Part shown: piece by piece, positions 9,412 to 18,346 of the stretch
Position numbering within the stretch: position 1 is the first letter of the stretch
Layout: each line of letters starts with the position of its first letter
Assembly (NCBI GenBank): GCA_021323315.1
Contig: JAJTCQ010000006.1
Span: 1-64,000 of the forward strand
Length of the DNA: 64,000 nucleotides
Direction of reading: 5' to 3'
From: Gaiellaceae bacterium
Lineage (GTDB): Bacteria > Actinomycetota > Thermoleophilia > Gaiellales > Gaiellaceae
Made by a program: the position numbers and the translations under genes
Notes under the pieces: generated by a model
Databases searched by the model: none
What the model saw: only the letters and a program-made list of their open reading frames with translations
Told to the model about the DNA's origin: nothing

Positions 9412-11363
9412 CCGCCACGCACCCCTCGCCCGACGTGCAGCAGTACCCGGCGCACTTCGAGCCCCCGCACGGCTCGACGTGGAGGACGTTCTTCGGCCCG
9501 GGCCTCGTGCGCGGCGCGTGGATGACCGTCGCCGGGTTCCTGATCGGGATGCTCCTCGTGCTCGCGTTGCGCTGGTGGTGGGGCTGGGAGCCGCTCTGGA
9601 ACACCGAGGTGATCCTGGTCGTCGGCGGCATGGTGCTCGCCCCCATCGGCTTCCTCGCGGGAATCGGCTCGTTCGACTACTGGCTGCACTACATCTCGGG
9701 CCGTCCGACGCGGCCCGAGGATCACTCAGGTCACGGTGCGAAGACGTGGAAGGACTACTTCCGCGTCAACACGGACCACAAGGTGATCGGGATCCAGTAC
9801 CTGGTCACGACGTTCGCGTTCTTCACGATCGGCGGGCTCATGGCGATGTTCTTCCGGGCCGAGCTCGCGCAGCCGGGCCTCCAGTTCGTCGACTCGCAGA
9901 CGTTCAACGGCCTCGTCTCGGTCCACGCGACGCTGATGATCTTCCTGTTCATCATCCCTGCCTTCGCGGGTCTCGCGAACTTCGCGGTCCCGCTGATGCT
10001 CGGTGCGCCCGACATGGCGTTTCCGCGGCTGAACGCGCTCTCGTTCTGGCTGCTCCCCATCGCCGGGCTCATGTTCGTCGCGAGCTTCCTCGCGCCTGGC
10101 GGGGCTTTCGGCGCCGGCTGGACCGGCTACGCGCCGCTCGCCGAGGGCCAGCCGCTGGGCCAGACGTTCTTCAACATGGGCGTCCAGTGGGCGGGCGCGT
10201 CGTCGATCATGACGGCGCTGAACTTCCTCGTGACGATCATCACGATGCGGGCGCCGGGCATGACGTTCTGGCGCATGCCGCTGCTCGTGTGGGCGAACTT
10301 CACGACCTCGCTGCTCGTCGTCCTCGCGACGCCGTTCATCGCCGGCTCCCAGTTCTTCGTGATGTTCGACCGGGTCATGCACACGAGCTTCTTCGTGCCC
10401 GAGGGAGGGGGCTACGTCCTCGGCTACCAGCACATCTTCTGGTTCTACAGCCACCCGGCCGTCTACATCATGATGCTGCCCGGCTTCGGGATCGTCTCCG
10501 AGGTCATCTCCTCGATGTCGCGCAAGCCGATCTTCGGGTATCGGCTGATGGCGCTCTCGCTGCTCGGCATCCTCGTACTCGGGTTCTCGGTGTGGGCGCA
10601 TCACATGTTCGTGGCGGGCATGGCCGACTGGCTGCGCGTCCCGATGATGATCACGACGCTCCTCATCGCGATCCCGACCGGGATCAAGGTGTTCTCCTGG
10701 ATCGCGACCTTGTGGCGCGGGCGCATCCACCTGACCACGCCGATGTTGTTCGCCCTCGGCTTCGTGACGATGTTCGTGATCGGCGGGCTGTCGGGGATCT
10801 ATCTCGGCTCGGTGCCGATCGACATCGCCGCCTCGGATACGTACTTCATCGTCGCCCACATCCACTACGTCCTCTTCGGCGGCTCGGTGTTCACGATCTA
10901 TGCGGGCGTCTACTACTGGTTCCCCAAGATGACCGGGCGGATGTACTCGGAGACGCTCGGGAAGTGGCACTTCTGGATGACGTTCCTGAGCTTCAACGCG
11001 ACGTTCTTCCCGATGCACTACGTCGGCCTGCGGGGAATGCCTCGGCGGGTGTTCGACTACGACGAGGCGTTCGGGAACATGAACCTCTTCATCTCGATCG
11101 CGTCCTTCGTCCTCGGCGCCTCGTTCGTCCTCTTCGTCTACAACGTGATCACGAGCTGGCAGCGCGGCCCCGTCGCCGAGGCGAACCCGTGGCGGGCGCG
11201 CACGCTCGAGTGGCAGGTCTCGTCGCCGCCGCCGATCTTCAACTTCGACGAGATTCCGCAGGTCGTCGGCGGCCCGTACGAGTACGGCGTGCCCGGCGCG
11301 CGGCACGCGATCCTCACGCCCACGAAGGAGGCGCAGAAGGAGGCCGAGGAGGTGCACGCGTGA
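9408..11363 (+). CDS. coxA: Cytochrome c oxidase subunit I (A2-type) with N-terminal membrane extension
   Basis: A 651-residue catalytic subunit that reduces O2 and pumps protons. Haem and CuB ligands are in place: LVSVHATLM (low-spin haem), WAHHMFVAG (CuB pair) and VAHIHYVLFGG (haem a3), plus the K-channel lysine in PTGIKVFSW. The helix VI motif is YSHPAV (Y347-V352), not GHPEV. The D-channel Glu is absent and replaced by the YS pair that defines the A2 oxidases. The canonical subunit starts only near residue 120 (DYFRVNTDHKVIG). The first ~115 residues form an extra segment with two hydrophobic helices. GTG start overlaps the coxB stop (GTGA). Confidence 0.95.
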   Translation: MTATHPSPDVQQYPAHFEPPHGSTWRTFFGPGLVRGAWMTVAGFLIGMLLVLALRWWWGWEPLWNTEVILVVGGMVLAPIGFLAGIGSFDYWLHYISGRPTRPEDHSGHGAKTWKDYFRVNTDHKVIGIQYLVTTFAFFTIGGLMAMFFRAELAQPGLQFVDSQTFNGLVSVHATLMIFLFIIPAFAGLANFAVPLMLGAPDMAFPRLNALSFWLLPIAGLMFVASFLAPGGAFGAGWTGYAPLAEGQPLGQTFFNMGVQWAGASSIMTALNFLVTIITMRAPGMTFWRMPLLVWANFTTSLLVVLATPFIAGSQFFVMFDRVMHTSFFVPEGGGYVLGYQHIFWFYSHPAVYIMMLPGFGIVSEVISSMSRKPIFGYRLMALSLLGILVLGFSVWAHHMFVAGMADWLRVPMMITTLLIAIPTGIKVFSWIATLWRGRIHLTTPMLFALGFVTMFVIGGLSGIYLGSVPIDIAASDTYFIVAHIHYVLFGGSVFTIYAGVYYWFPKMTGRMYSETLGKWHFWMTFLSFNATFFPMHYVGLRGMPRRVFDYDEAFGNMNLFISIASFVLGASFVLFVYNVITSWQRGPVAEANPWRARTLEWQVSSPPPIFNFDEIPQVVGGPYEYGVPGARHAILTPTKEAQKEAEEVHA

Positions 11364-12196
11364 CGAGCGCCGCGACCTCCGTCCTCGTGGTCGCAAACGA
11401 GACGCTCGTGGGAGCGGAGCTGGTCGACACACTCCGCCGCCGGGCGGAGCACGGCCCGATTCGTGTGTCTGTCGTCGCGCCCTTGACGCAGCCGCGCCGG
11501 GGGTACGTCGTCTACCGTGACTCGAGACGCGCGGCCGCCGGCCGTCGGCTCGACCGCGTGCTTGCGGCGCTCCGGCTCGCGGGCATCCCCGCCCACGGCG
11601 CCGTCTTCGATGACGAGCCGCTGGCCGCCGTCAAGGACGTGCTCGCGTCCGAGGACGTCGACGCGATCGTGGTCTCGACCCACCCCGAGAGCACCTCCGG
11701 CTGGCTCCGGAAGAACCTCGTAGAGGAGGTCCGCAAGGCTGCGGGCAACCGGCCGGTCGAGCACGTCGTGTCCGACGTCAGCGGCCGCGCCGCCGCGAAC
11801 GTCCTCGTGGTCGCCAACGAGACGGTGCTCGGCGAGCCGCTCCTCGACCGGATCAGGCAGCGCGCGGCGGAGGGCCCGGCGAGCTTTCTCATCGTGTGCC
11901 CACAGAGCGATCCCTCGCGCGGCGAGCATCCGGAAGCGGAGCGCCGTCTCCGTGGCGCGCTCTCGATTCTCCGCTCCGAGGGCATCGACGCGCACGGCCA
12001 GATCGCGCACCCGGACCCGTTCGTCGCCGCGATGGAGAGTGTCGAGGACGAACGCACCGACGAGATCATCGTCTCCACGTTCCCGGGCGAGCGCTCGGGC
12101 TGGTTGCGCAGGGACCTCGTCGGACGGCTCCGCTCTCAGACCGGCCTCCCCGTCCACCACGTCGTGGTCGAGGACCTCGTGGGAGCGCCGGCTTGA
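11360..12196 (+). CDS. Tandem Usp-like two-domain protein in the oxidase operon
   Basis: A 278-residue soluble protein made of two related halves of about 138 residues. Each starts with VLVVANET, has a conserved central IVVSTHPE or IIVSTFPG strand followed by SGWLRK/RDLV, and ends with a HVVSDV or HHVVVEDL strand. The alternating strand/helix pattern resembles universal-stress-protein (Rossmann-like) domains, but I see no clear ATP-binding glycine loop. A single copy of the same domain, tethered to the membrane, is encoded at 12896. Start and stop overlap coxA and coxC, so it is probably made with the oxidase. Its role is unknown; an assembly or stress-adaptation factor is a guess. Confidence 0.8.
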   Translation: MTSAATSVLVVANETLVGAELVDTLRRRAEHGPIRVSVVAPLTQPRRGYVVYRDSRRAAAGRRLDRVLAALRLAGIPAHGAVFDDEPLAAVKDVLASEDVDAIVVSTHPESTSGWLRKNLVEEVRKAAGNRPVEHVVSDVSGRAAANVLVVANETVLGEPLLDRIRQRAAEGPASFLIVCPQSDPSRGEHPEAERRLRGALSILRSEGIDAHGQIAHPDPFVAAMESVEDERTDEIIVSTFPGERSGWLRRDLVGRLRSQTGLPVHHVVVEDLVGAPA

Positions 12197-12813
12197 CGGC
12201 TCACGCCGAGCCGCTCCACGGGCACGAGGACCACCACGGGCCGCCTCCGGCGAATCAGAGCTCGCGTGTCGACGCACGCACGCTCGGGATGCTGCTCTTC
12301 ATCGGGTCGGAGATCATGCTCTTCGGCTCGTTCTTCGCCGCGTACTTCTTCGTGCGGGTCGTGAACCCGGGGGCGCCGGATCAGTGGCCGCCCGAGCCGT
12401 ATCACTTCCCCGTCTTCGTCGCAGGCGTCAACACCGCGATCCTCGTGACCTCGAGCTTCACGATGCACTGGGCGCTCCAGTGCATCAAACGCGGCGAGCG
12501 TGCCGGCTTCCTCGCGGGAATGGTGTTGACCTTCCTGATGGGCCTCGCGTTCCTGCTCACGCAGGTCGTCGAGTACCTCAATGTCGGCTTCAACACTGGC
12601 GACGGCGCGTTCGCATCGGTGTTCTTCGGGCTGACCGGCCTGCACGGCGCGCACGTCTTCGTGGGGCTCAGCCTGCTGTTGATGGTGATCATCCGCGGGT
12701 TCCGCGGCCACTTCTCACCCGAGCACCACCACGGGGTCGAGCTGCCCGGAATCTACTGGCACTTCGTGGACGTAATGTGGATCGTCGTGTACGCGACGGT
12801 CTACCTTCTCTGA
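12193..12813 (+). CDS. coxC: Cytochrome c oxidase subunit III
   Basis: A 206-residue subunit III with five clear membrane helices (from about residues 30, 70, 100, 140 and 185). Family motifs include GMLLFIGSEIMLFGSFFAAYF, the helix around LTQVVEY, LTGLHGAHVFVG and the C-terminal YWHFVDVMWIVVY. It stabilises subunit I and sustains proton uptake. The TTG start overlaps the previous stop (TTGA); it places a short His-rich cytoplasmic tail (HGHEDHHGPPP) ahead of helix 1, as in other actinobacterial CoxC proteins. The stop overlaps a possible micro-ORF. Confidence 0.93.
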   Translation: MTAHAEPLHGHEDHHGPPPANQSSRVDARTLGMLLFIGSEIMLFGSFFAAYFFVRVVNPGAPDQWPPEPYHFPVFVAGVNTAILVTSSFTMHWALQCIKRGERAGFLAGMVLTFLMGLAFLLTQVVEYLNVGFNTGDGAFASVFFGLTGLHGAHVFVGLSLLLMVIIRGFRGHFSPEHHHGVELPGIYWHFVDVMWIVVYATVYLL

Positions 12814-12896
12814 TGCTGATGGATGGCCGACAACACATAGCGGCAGAGGCGGCGAAGGGGACGGCTTCAGTCATGTTCGCGCGTGCGCAGAGCTGA
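12813..12896 (+). CDS. Possible 27-residue protein between coxC and the membrane Usp gene
   Basis: A 28-codon frame whose ATG overlaps the coxC stop (TGATG at 12811) and whose TGA overlaps the next ATG (TGATG at 12894), so it tiles exactly between its neighbours. The product starts MLMDGRQHIAAEAAK and ends FARAQS; it has no membrane helix and no family I know. It could be a real small subunit or assembly peptide, or simply the frame that keeps ribosomes coupled to the next gene. Only the double overlap supports it. Confidence 0.4.
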   Translation: MLMDGRQHIAAEAAKGTASVMFARAQS

Positions 12897-13537
12897 TGGA
12901 GAGCCCGTTCAGGAGCGAGGCTGCGGCTTTCCGGTTCCTGCTGATCACGATTGGAGCGTTCGCGCTGATCGTGCTCGCGTCGGCGGCGAGCACGTTGCTC
13001 GGGTTCCTGACGTTTCTCGTGCTGTCGGGAATCGCGATCGCGATGTACCTGCGACAGCGAGGCCCCGCGCCAGAGACGACGCAGGTCAGGCAGCTCGGAG
13101 GACCGGAGGAGCGCCGCGTGCTGGTCGTGGCGAACGAGACCGTCGCCGGCGAGGAGCTCTTGAGCACGATCAGCACGCTCGCGCTGTCGGAGCAGACGCG
13201 GTTCCGCGTCGTGTGCCCGGCGCTGAACTCCCGGCTCAAGACGTACACGTCGGACGAGGATCCGGCGCGCGCGGCGGCGCAGGAGCGGCTCGACGTCACG
13301 CTTGCACGTCTCGCGTCCGTGGGCATCGAGGCGAGCGGTGAGGTGGGCGACGGAGATCCGCTCGTCGCCGTCGACGACGCCGTCAGGACGTTCGGACCGA
13401 ACGAGATCGTGATCTCCACGCATCCGCCCGGGAGATCGAACTGGCTCGAGAAGGGCGTCGTCGACTCCGTCCGCTCGCGCTACGACGTGCCCGTGACGCA
13501 CGTCGTCGTCGATCTCGCGGTCGAGGCCGGCGCGTAG
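12896..13537 (+). CDS. Membrane-tethered single Usp-like domain protein
   Basis: 213 residues. Two closely spaced hydrophobic stretches at the N-terminus (about residues 14-50) are followed, from about residue 75, by one copy of the domain found twice in the protein at 11360: VLVVANETVAGEEL, VVCPAL, IVISTHPPGRSNWLEKGVV and VTHVVVDL. The hairpin anchor would keep the domain on the cytoplasmic face near the oxidase. It is the last gene on this strand, 4 bp from the convergent cytochrome c gene. Function unknown; its place in the operon implies work with the oxidase. Confidence 0.8.
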   Translation: MESPFRSEAAAFRFLLITIGAFALIVLASAASTLLGFLTFLVLSGIAIAMYLRQRGPAPETTQVRQLGGPEERRVLVVANETVAGEELLSTISTLALSEQTRFRVVCPALNSRLKTYTSDEDPARAAAQERLDVTLARLASVGIEASGEVGDGDPLVAVDDAVRTFGPNEIVISTHPPGRSNWLEKGVVDSVRSRYDVPVTHVVVDLAVEAGA

Positions 13538-13541
13538 CGAG

Positions 13542-14228
13542 TTACGGACCTGCGGCGCCGGCGACGTAGTCGGCGACCGCCTGGATCTGCTCCTCGTCGA
13601 GCGAGTCCGAGAAGGACGGCATCGCGCCCTGACCGTTCGTCACCCGGTCGACGACGAGCTCCTGCGGCGGTCGTGACTCGTCGAGGTTTGGTCCGACGGT
13701 GCCGTTCGTCCCTGCGTCCGCGAGCGTGTGGCACGAGCCGCAGTTCGCGGTGAAGATCGACTTTCCGTCGGTCGGCTGCTCGGCCGTGATTCCGGTCCCC
13801 GCGACCGCGCCGACGTACGTCGCGATGTCCTCGATCGCGCCGTCTTGATCCTCGACGCAGAATGCATCGCCCTCCACGTCGTCGCAGCTCGGCAGCGTGC
13901 CGTCCTGGCCGTCGGGGCCGGGCATCCCGGGAGCGCCCGTGACCGGCTCCTCGACCGGATAGCGGATTTGGCTGGCCGCGACCTGCGTGAACGTCTCGGA
14001 CGTCATCCCGGCCTCCCGCGCCTGAGCGAACGCGTCGTCGAGGTCGGGGCCGATGTTCCCGTTGGTGCCGGCATCGGCGAGGGCGTGGCAGCCGCCGCAT
14101 CGTTGCTGGAAGAGCTCCTTACCGGCGCCCTGGCTTCCCTCGCTCGTATAGCCGCCGGTCCCGCACCCCGAAAGGGAGAGTGCGAGCGCTCCCGCGCACA
14201 CGGTGACGACGAGTACGAGGCGCCTCAC
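13542..14228 (-). CDS. Dihaem c-type cytochrome lipoprotein
   Basis: A 228-residue exported cytochrome. The signal peptide ends in a lipobox-like LSLSGC, so it is probably anchored outside the membrane by lipidated Cys22. Two haem sites follow: CGGCH (C44-H48) and CGSCH near residue 175. The flanking text is duplicated (HALADAGTNGNIGPDLD and HTLADAGTNGTVGPNLD), so the protein arose by doubling one mono-haem unit. Met ligands are likely in the AGMTSETF and QGAMPSF regions. A Gly/Pro-rich insert with two more Cys (PSCDDVEGDAFC) lies between the units. Sitting tail-to-tail with the oxidase operon, it is the likely electron donor to CuA. GTG start. Confidence 0.88.
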   Translation of the reverse strand: MRRLVLVVTVCAGALALSLSGCGTGGYTSEGSQGAGKELFQQRCGGCHALADAGTNGNIGPDLDDAFAQAREAGMTSETFTQVAASQIRYPVEEPVTGAPGMPGPDGQDGTLPSCDDVEGDAFCVEDQDGAIEDIATYVGAVAGTGITAEQPTDGKSIFTANCGSCHTLADAGTNGTVGPNLDESRPPQELVVDRVTNGQGAMPSFSDSLDEEQIQAVADYVAGAAGP

Positions 14229-14317
14229 GGGAGGCGAGTCTAATGAGTCGGGCGAAAGCTCGACCGGGGGTCCGCCGCGACCCGGTCGCGAAGCGTCCGG
14301 CTTCAGGGGTCTTCGCG

Positions 14318-14352
14318 GGACCGGAGACTCCGCGCCAGCGAATCTCCGGTCT
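14318..14352 (-). terminator. Hairpin downstream of the TPR gene
   Basis: ACCGGAGA and TCTCCGGT pair around a 15-base loop just past the stop of the minus-strand gene at 14358. The stem sits between that gene and the start of the cytochrome c gene, separating the two transcripts. Confidence 0.5.
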
Positions 14353-14357
14353 GGCGC

Positions 14358-15101
14358 CTAACCAGTCTGGCCCGACTGCTTGTACTGCTTGAGGATGCGC
14401 CGGACCTCCGGTGCGGTGGGGTCGTCGGGCGCGAGCCTCAGGAACGCCTCGTAGGCCGCGATCACGGTGGCCGTGTCGTTCGCCGACTGCGCGGCCTGGG
14501 CGAGCTCGAGCTGCACCGTGGGATCCTTCGGCTGGAGCGCGGCGATCTTCCTGTACTGCTCGACTGCCTGCGCCGACGCCGTTTGGATCTCCGAGGCGGC
14601 GGCCGAGATCTGCTGGTCGTAGGACGTGCTCACCGCGTTCGTGATCGGGTCCGGCGCAAGAGGACTGCCGCCGAGCTGGAAGATGGTGTCTCTGATCGAG
14701 CCCGGAGCGAGGTAGTCGGAGCGCATCTGGTAGATCTGGGCCCGCTCTTGTGCCGTGGATGCCTGCTGCAGATACAGGGCAGCGAGCTCACGGAACCCGT
14801 CCGCATCCTTCGGCTTGAGCGCGACGTAGCTCGTCATCGCCTCGATCGCTTCGTCCGTGTTGCCCTCCGTCTGGTGTGCCGTCGCGAGGTCCTTGAACGC
14901 CTGCGCGTCCTTCGGGTTGTCGAGCACTCGCTGTTCGGCGTCCGAGATGGACGGCACGCCACTTCCCGCGCCGCCTTCCGCGAGGTTTCCGAGGCCGATC
15001 CCTCCGGCGCCGATGCCGAAGAGCACGAAGCCCAGGCCGAGCGCAAGAGCGAGGAAGAGGAACATCCACTTCGCATGCCTGCGCAGCCTCGGGAAGAACA
15101 T
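14358..15101 (-). CDS. Membrane-anchored TPR protein
   Basis: 247 residues: a basic N-terminus, one membrane helix (about 12-35) followed by a Gly-rich linker, then helical repeats of TPR type. The repeats include NPKDAQAFKDLATAHQTEGN, KPKDADGFRELAALYLQQ, QPKDPTVQLELAQAAQ and APDDPTAPEVRRILKQY. TPRs mediate protein contacts, and the domain would face outward if the N-terminus is inside. The ATG at 15101 has a GAGGA Shine-Dalgarno 4 bases upstream and is preferred over longer frames. It follows the amidohydrolase by 11 bp and may share its transcript. Partner unknown. Confidence 0.8.
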   Translation of the reverse strand: MFFPRLRRHAKWMFLFLALALGLGFVLFGIGAGGIGLGNLAEGGAGSGVPSISDAEQRVLDNPKDAQAFKDLATAHQTEGNTDEAIEAMTSYVALKPKDADGFRELAALYLQQASTAQERAQIYQMRSDYLAPGSIRDTIFQLGGSPLAPDPITNAVSTSYDQQISAAASEIQTASAQAVEQYRKIAALQPKDPTVQLELAQAAQSANDTATVIAAYEAFLRLAPDDPTAPEVRRILKQYKQSGQTG

Positions 15102-15112
15102 GGTGTCCTCGA

Positions 15113-16408
15113 TTACGACGTCTCTGCGTCCTGCAGCAGCCGGCCTCGCGCTCTGCGCGCGGCGTCGATCAGCTCGAGCCATGTCTTCCCTCCCTTCTCA
15201 AACCGCGGTTTGCCGGACACGAGCGTAGCGACGACGCCCTGAGGGGCTCCGCCGAGAACCGCCCCCGTAACAGGATCTTCCCATGGTACGAACGACGTGT
15301 CGGCGAGCGACAGAACGGTCAGATCCGCCCTCTTCCCGGGCACGATCGAGCCGATCTCGTCGTCGAGCCCGAGTGCGCGGGCTCCTCCCAGCGTCGCGAG
15401 CTCGAGCGCGTCCGCAGCGGACAGCGCGTCGGGCCGGCCCTCGCGAGCACGGGCTCCCACGATGGCCGCCCGCATCTCGTCGAACATGTCGAACGACGGC
15501 GTCGATGCCGGACTGTCCGTCGCGATGCAGACGCGGATGCCCGCCTCGCGAAGGGCCTGCAGCGGCGCCACCCCACAGCCGAGGATGCCGTTCGAGCGTG
15601 GGCAGTGCGCGACGGCGACGTCGTGCTCGGCGAGTAGGGCGATCTCCTCCTCGTCGGCCTCGACGCAGTGCGCGGCGATGACGTTGGAGCTCAGCAGCCC
15701 CGCCTCCGCGAGCGCGCGGATCGCGGTGGTGCCCGGCGGCGGCACGAGCATCTCGGCGAACGACTCCCACGCGCCGGTGCCGCTGCGCAGGAACTGCGTC
15801 TCGGCCGTGCTCTCCGCGAGATGTGTCGCGATGGGCAGGTCGAGCGCGGCGCACGCGCGGTACAGCTCGATCGTGCAGGTGTACGGGGCGTGGGGGGAGA
15901 TCCCGAGCCGGACTGTCTCGGGCAGGCCCTCGAGTCGCTCGCGCATCGGCTCGAACCGTTCCCGGATGGGGGCGTCGCTTGCGCCGAACACCTCGAGGTA
16001 GACGGTGGCGCGCAACCCGAGATCGGCGCAGGCCGTTGCCGCGGCGCCGCTGAAGCTGCAGTCGCCGACGGTCGTGATGCCGGAGCGGAGGCAATTGAAC
16101 GCGCCGAGTCGCGCACTCGCCTCCATGTCGGCGAGGTCGATTCGCGCTTTGCGCTGCACGTGCAGGCCGATCCAGTCGGCGAAGCCGAGACCGTCGCCGA
16201 AGCCGGCGTAGACCTCGTACTCGAGGTGGGCGTGCGCATTTACGAAACCGGGCAGGATGACGGCCTCGTCGTAGTGCACCGAGTCGCCGAGCTCCTCGCG
16301 TGGTCCGACTGCGGCGATCGTGCCGATCGCGTCGTCGATCTCGACGGCGCCGTCGCGGATCGGCGCGCCCTCGACCGGGACCACCCAGTCCGCCGAGATG
16401 ACCGTCAC
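15113..16408 (-). CDS. Amidohydrolase, adenosine/MTA/SAH-deaminase-like
   Basis: A 431-residue metal-dependent hydrolase of the amidohydrolase superfamily. The barrel motifs are complete: NAHAHLEYE (metal His pair), SPHAPYTCT, THLAES, AAHCVEADE (metal His) and the catalytic Asp in ATDSPAS. The C-terminal IGSIVPGKRADLTVLS closes the small beta domain. The pattern fits the MtaD/TrzN/aminofutalosine deaminase group that deaminates purine-like substrates, but substrate cannot be assigned and no menaquinone (mqn) genes are near. The GTG start overlaps the tatC stop (GTGA), so it is translationally coupled to the Tat genes. Confidence 0.85.
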   Translation of the reverse strand: MTVISADWVVPVEGAPIRDGAVEIDDAIGTIAAVGPREELGDSVHYDEAVILPGFVNAHAHLEYEVYAGFGDGLGFADWIGLHVQRKARIDLADMEASARLGAFNCLRSGITTVGDCSFSGAAATACADLGLRATVYLEVFGASDAPIRERFEPMRERLEGLPETVRLGISPHAPYTCTIELYRACAALDLPIATHLAESTAETQFLRSGTGAWESFAEMLVPPPGTTAIRALAEAGLLSSNVIAAHCVEADEEEIALLAEHDVAVAHCPRSNGILGCGVAPLQALREAGIRVCIATDSPASTPSFDMFDEMRAAIVGARAREGRPDALSAADALELATLGGARALGLDDEIGSIVPGKRADLTVLSLADTSFVPWEDPVTGAVLGGAPQGVVATLVSGKPRFEKGGKTWLELIDAARRARGRLLQDAETS

Positions 16409-17184
16409 AGCACGCCGGTCTCGGCGAACTCCTCGTCCCAGCCGCGATCCCACCGGCGCTCCATGAAGACCGAGAGCCAGATCGACATCTCGAACAGGAG
16501 CAGGAGCGGGACGACCTCGAACGCAAGCGACACCGGGTCGACCGTGGGCAGGAGAATCGCGAAGCACAGGAGCAGGACGAAGGCGATGCGGCGGTTCTCG
16601 CGCAGCCGGTCGCTCGTCAGGATCCGGAGACGCACGAGTCCGAGCACGAAGATCGGCATGAGGAACGCGAGCCCGCCGGCGAGGAGCGTCATCGCTGCGA
16701 ACGTGTAGTAGTAGCTCGCGCGGATCTGGATGTCGTAGAGCTCGTCGTCGTACGACGTGAGGAAGTCGAGCGCTCGCGGGAGCACCACGACATACATGAA
16801 TCCGACGCCGCAAACGAACAGCAGGGTTGCGAGCGCGACGAGGGTCAGGACGACCCGTTCGAAGTGCGGCTGTACGGCCGGCGCCAGGAACGCCCATGCC
16901 TGCCAGAGGATGACCGGCAGCGCGATGGCGAGTGCGGCGATCAAGCTCACCTTCACCGACGTCGTGAAGGGCTCGGTGACCCCGAGCGTGACCAGCTTCC
17001 TGTCGTCGGGTAGCGGCCCGGTCAGCCATTCCATGATCCGCTCGTGGAACGCGAACGTCACGAGGAAGATCGGGACGATCGCGGCGAGCGCGATGATCAG
17101 CCTCGACCGCAGCTCGTCGAGGTGCTCGACGAGCGTCGCCTCCTCACCGTGGTCGAGACGGCGCGGGAGCCACCGGCGGCGCAC
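16405..17184 (-). CDS. tatC: Sec-independent translocase subunit TatC
   Basis: A 259-residue, six-helix core of the twin-arginine translocase, which binds the RR signal peptide and exports folded proteins such as Rieske or copper enzymes. Family marks are the cytoplasmic N-terminal VEHLDELRSRL, whose Glu and Arg are signal-binding residues, LGVTEPFTTSVKVS and the F-x-P loop around FLAPAVQPHFER. GTG start 11 bases after the tatA stop. The stop overlaps the amidohydrolase start. No tatB-like second subunit is seen; minimal TatAC systems occur in Gram-positive bacteria. Confidence 0.95.
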   Translation of the reverse strand: MRRRWLPRRLDHGEEATLVEHLDELRSRLIIALAAIVPIFLVTFAFHERIMEWLTGPLPDDRKLVTLGVTEPFTTSVKVSLIAALAIALPVILWQAWAFLAPAVQPHFERVVLTLVALATLLFVCGVGFMYVVVLPRALDFLTSYDDELYDIQIRASYYYTFAAMTLLAGGLAFLMPIFVLGLVRLRILTSDRLRENRRIAFVLLLCFAILLPTVDPVSLAFEVVPLLLLFEMSIWLSVFMERRWDRGWDEEFAETGVL

Positions 17185-17195
17185 CGAGAACGCTC

Positions 17196-17459
17196 CTAGC
17201 TGACGGTTTCCCGCTCCGCCCGCGTCTCGGACTCGCCGGTCGCGGCGTCGGGATCGGGCGATACGGTAGGAAGCTCCGCGCGCGTCGGGGTCGGAGTGGT
17301 CGTCGAGACCGCCTCGTCGACACCGGTGACCGAGTCCTTGAACTCGCGCATCCCCTTCCCGAGGGAGCGGCCCATCTCGGGCAGGCGCTTGGCCCCGAAG
17401 ATGAGCAGAAGCACGAGCAGGAGGATGAGGACCTCCCAGATCGAGACGCCGAACGGCAT
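17196..17459 (-). CDS. tatA: Sec-independent translocase subunit TatA
   Basis: 87 residues with the standard TatA plan: a short N-terminus, one membrane helix (WEVLILLLVLLLIFGAKRLP), the FGAKRLPEMGRSLGKGMREF hinge and amphipathic helix, then an acidic, Thr/Pro-rich tail. Many copies form the export channel recruited by TatC. First gene of the minus-strand unit. It diverges from the suf operon across about 100 bp. Confidence 0.95.
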   Translation of the reverse strand: MPFGVSIWEVLILLLVLLLIFGAKRLPEMGRSLGKGMREFKDSVTGVDEAVSTTTPTPTRAELPTVSPDPDAATGESETRAERETVS

Positions 17460-17563
17460 GGGCTCACCTTACCACCGGGCTGGAGTGCGAACCGTTGCGG
17501 GTACCATGCGTGAGGCGGCCGGCACGGCTGGCCACCGAATCCCGAGGAGGTCTTCCCTTTCGC

Positions 17564-18342
<779 letters not shown>

Positions 18343-18346
<4 letters not shown>

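Noticed and set aside
9726..11432. 568-residue open frame antisense to coxA
   Set aside because: His/Arg/Asp/Glu-rich text without motifs, typical of the mirror frame of a GC-rich gene; coxA on the other strand has all its ligands.
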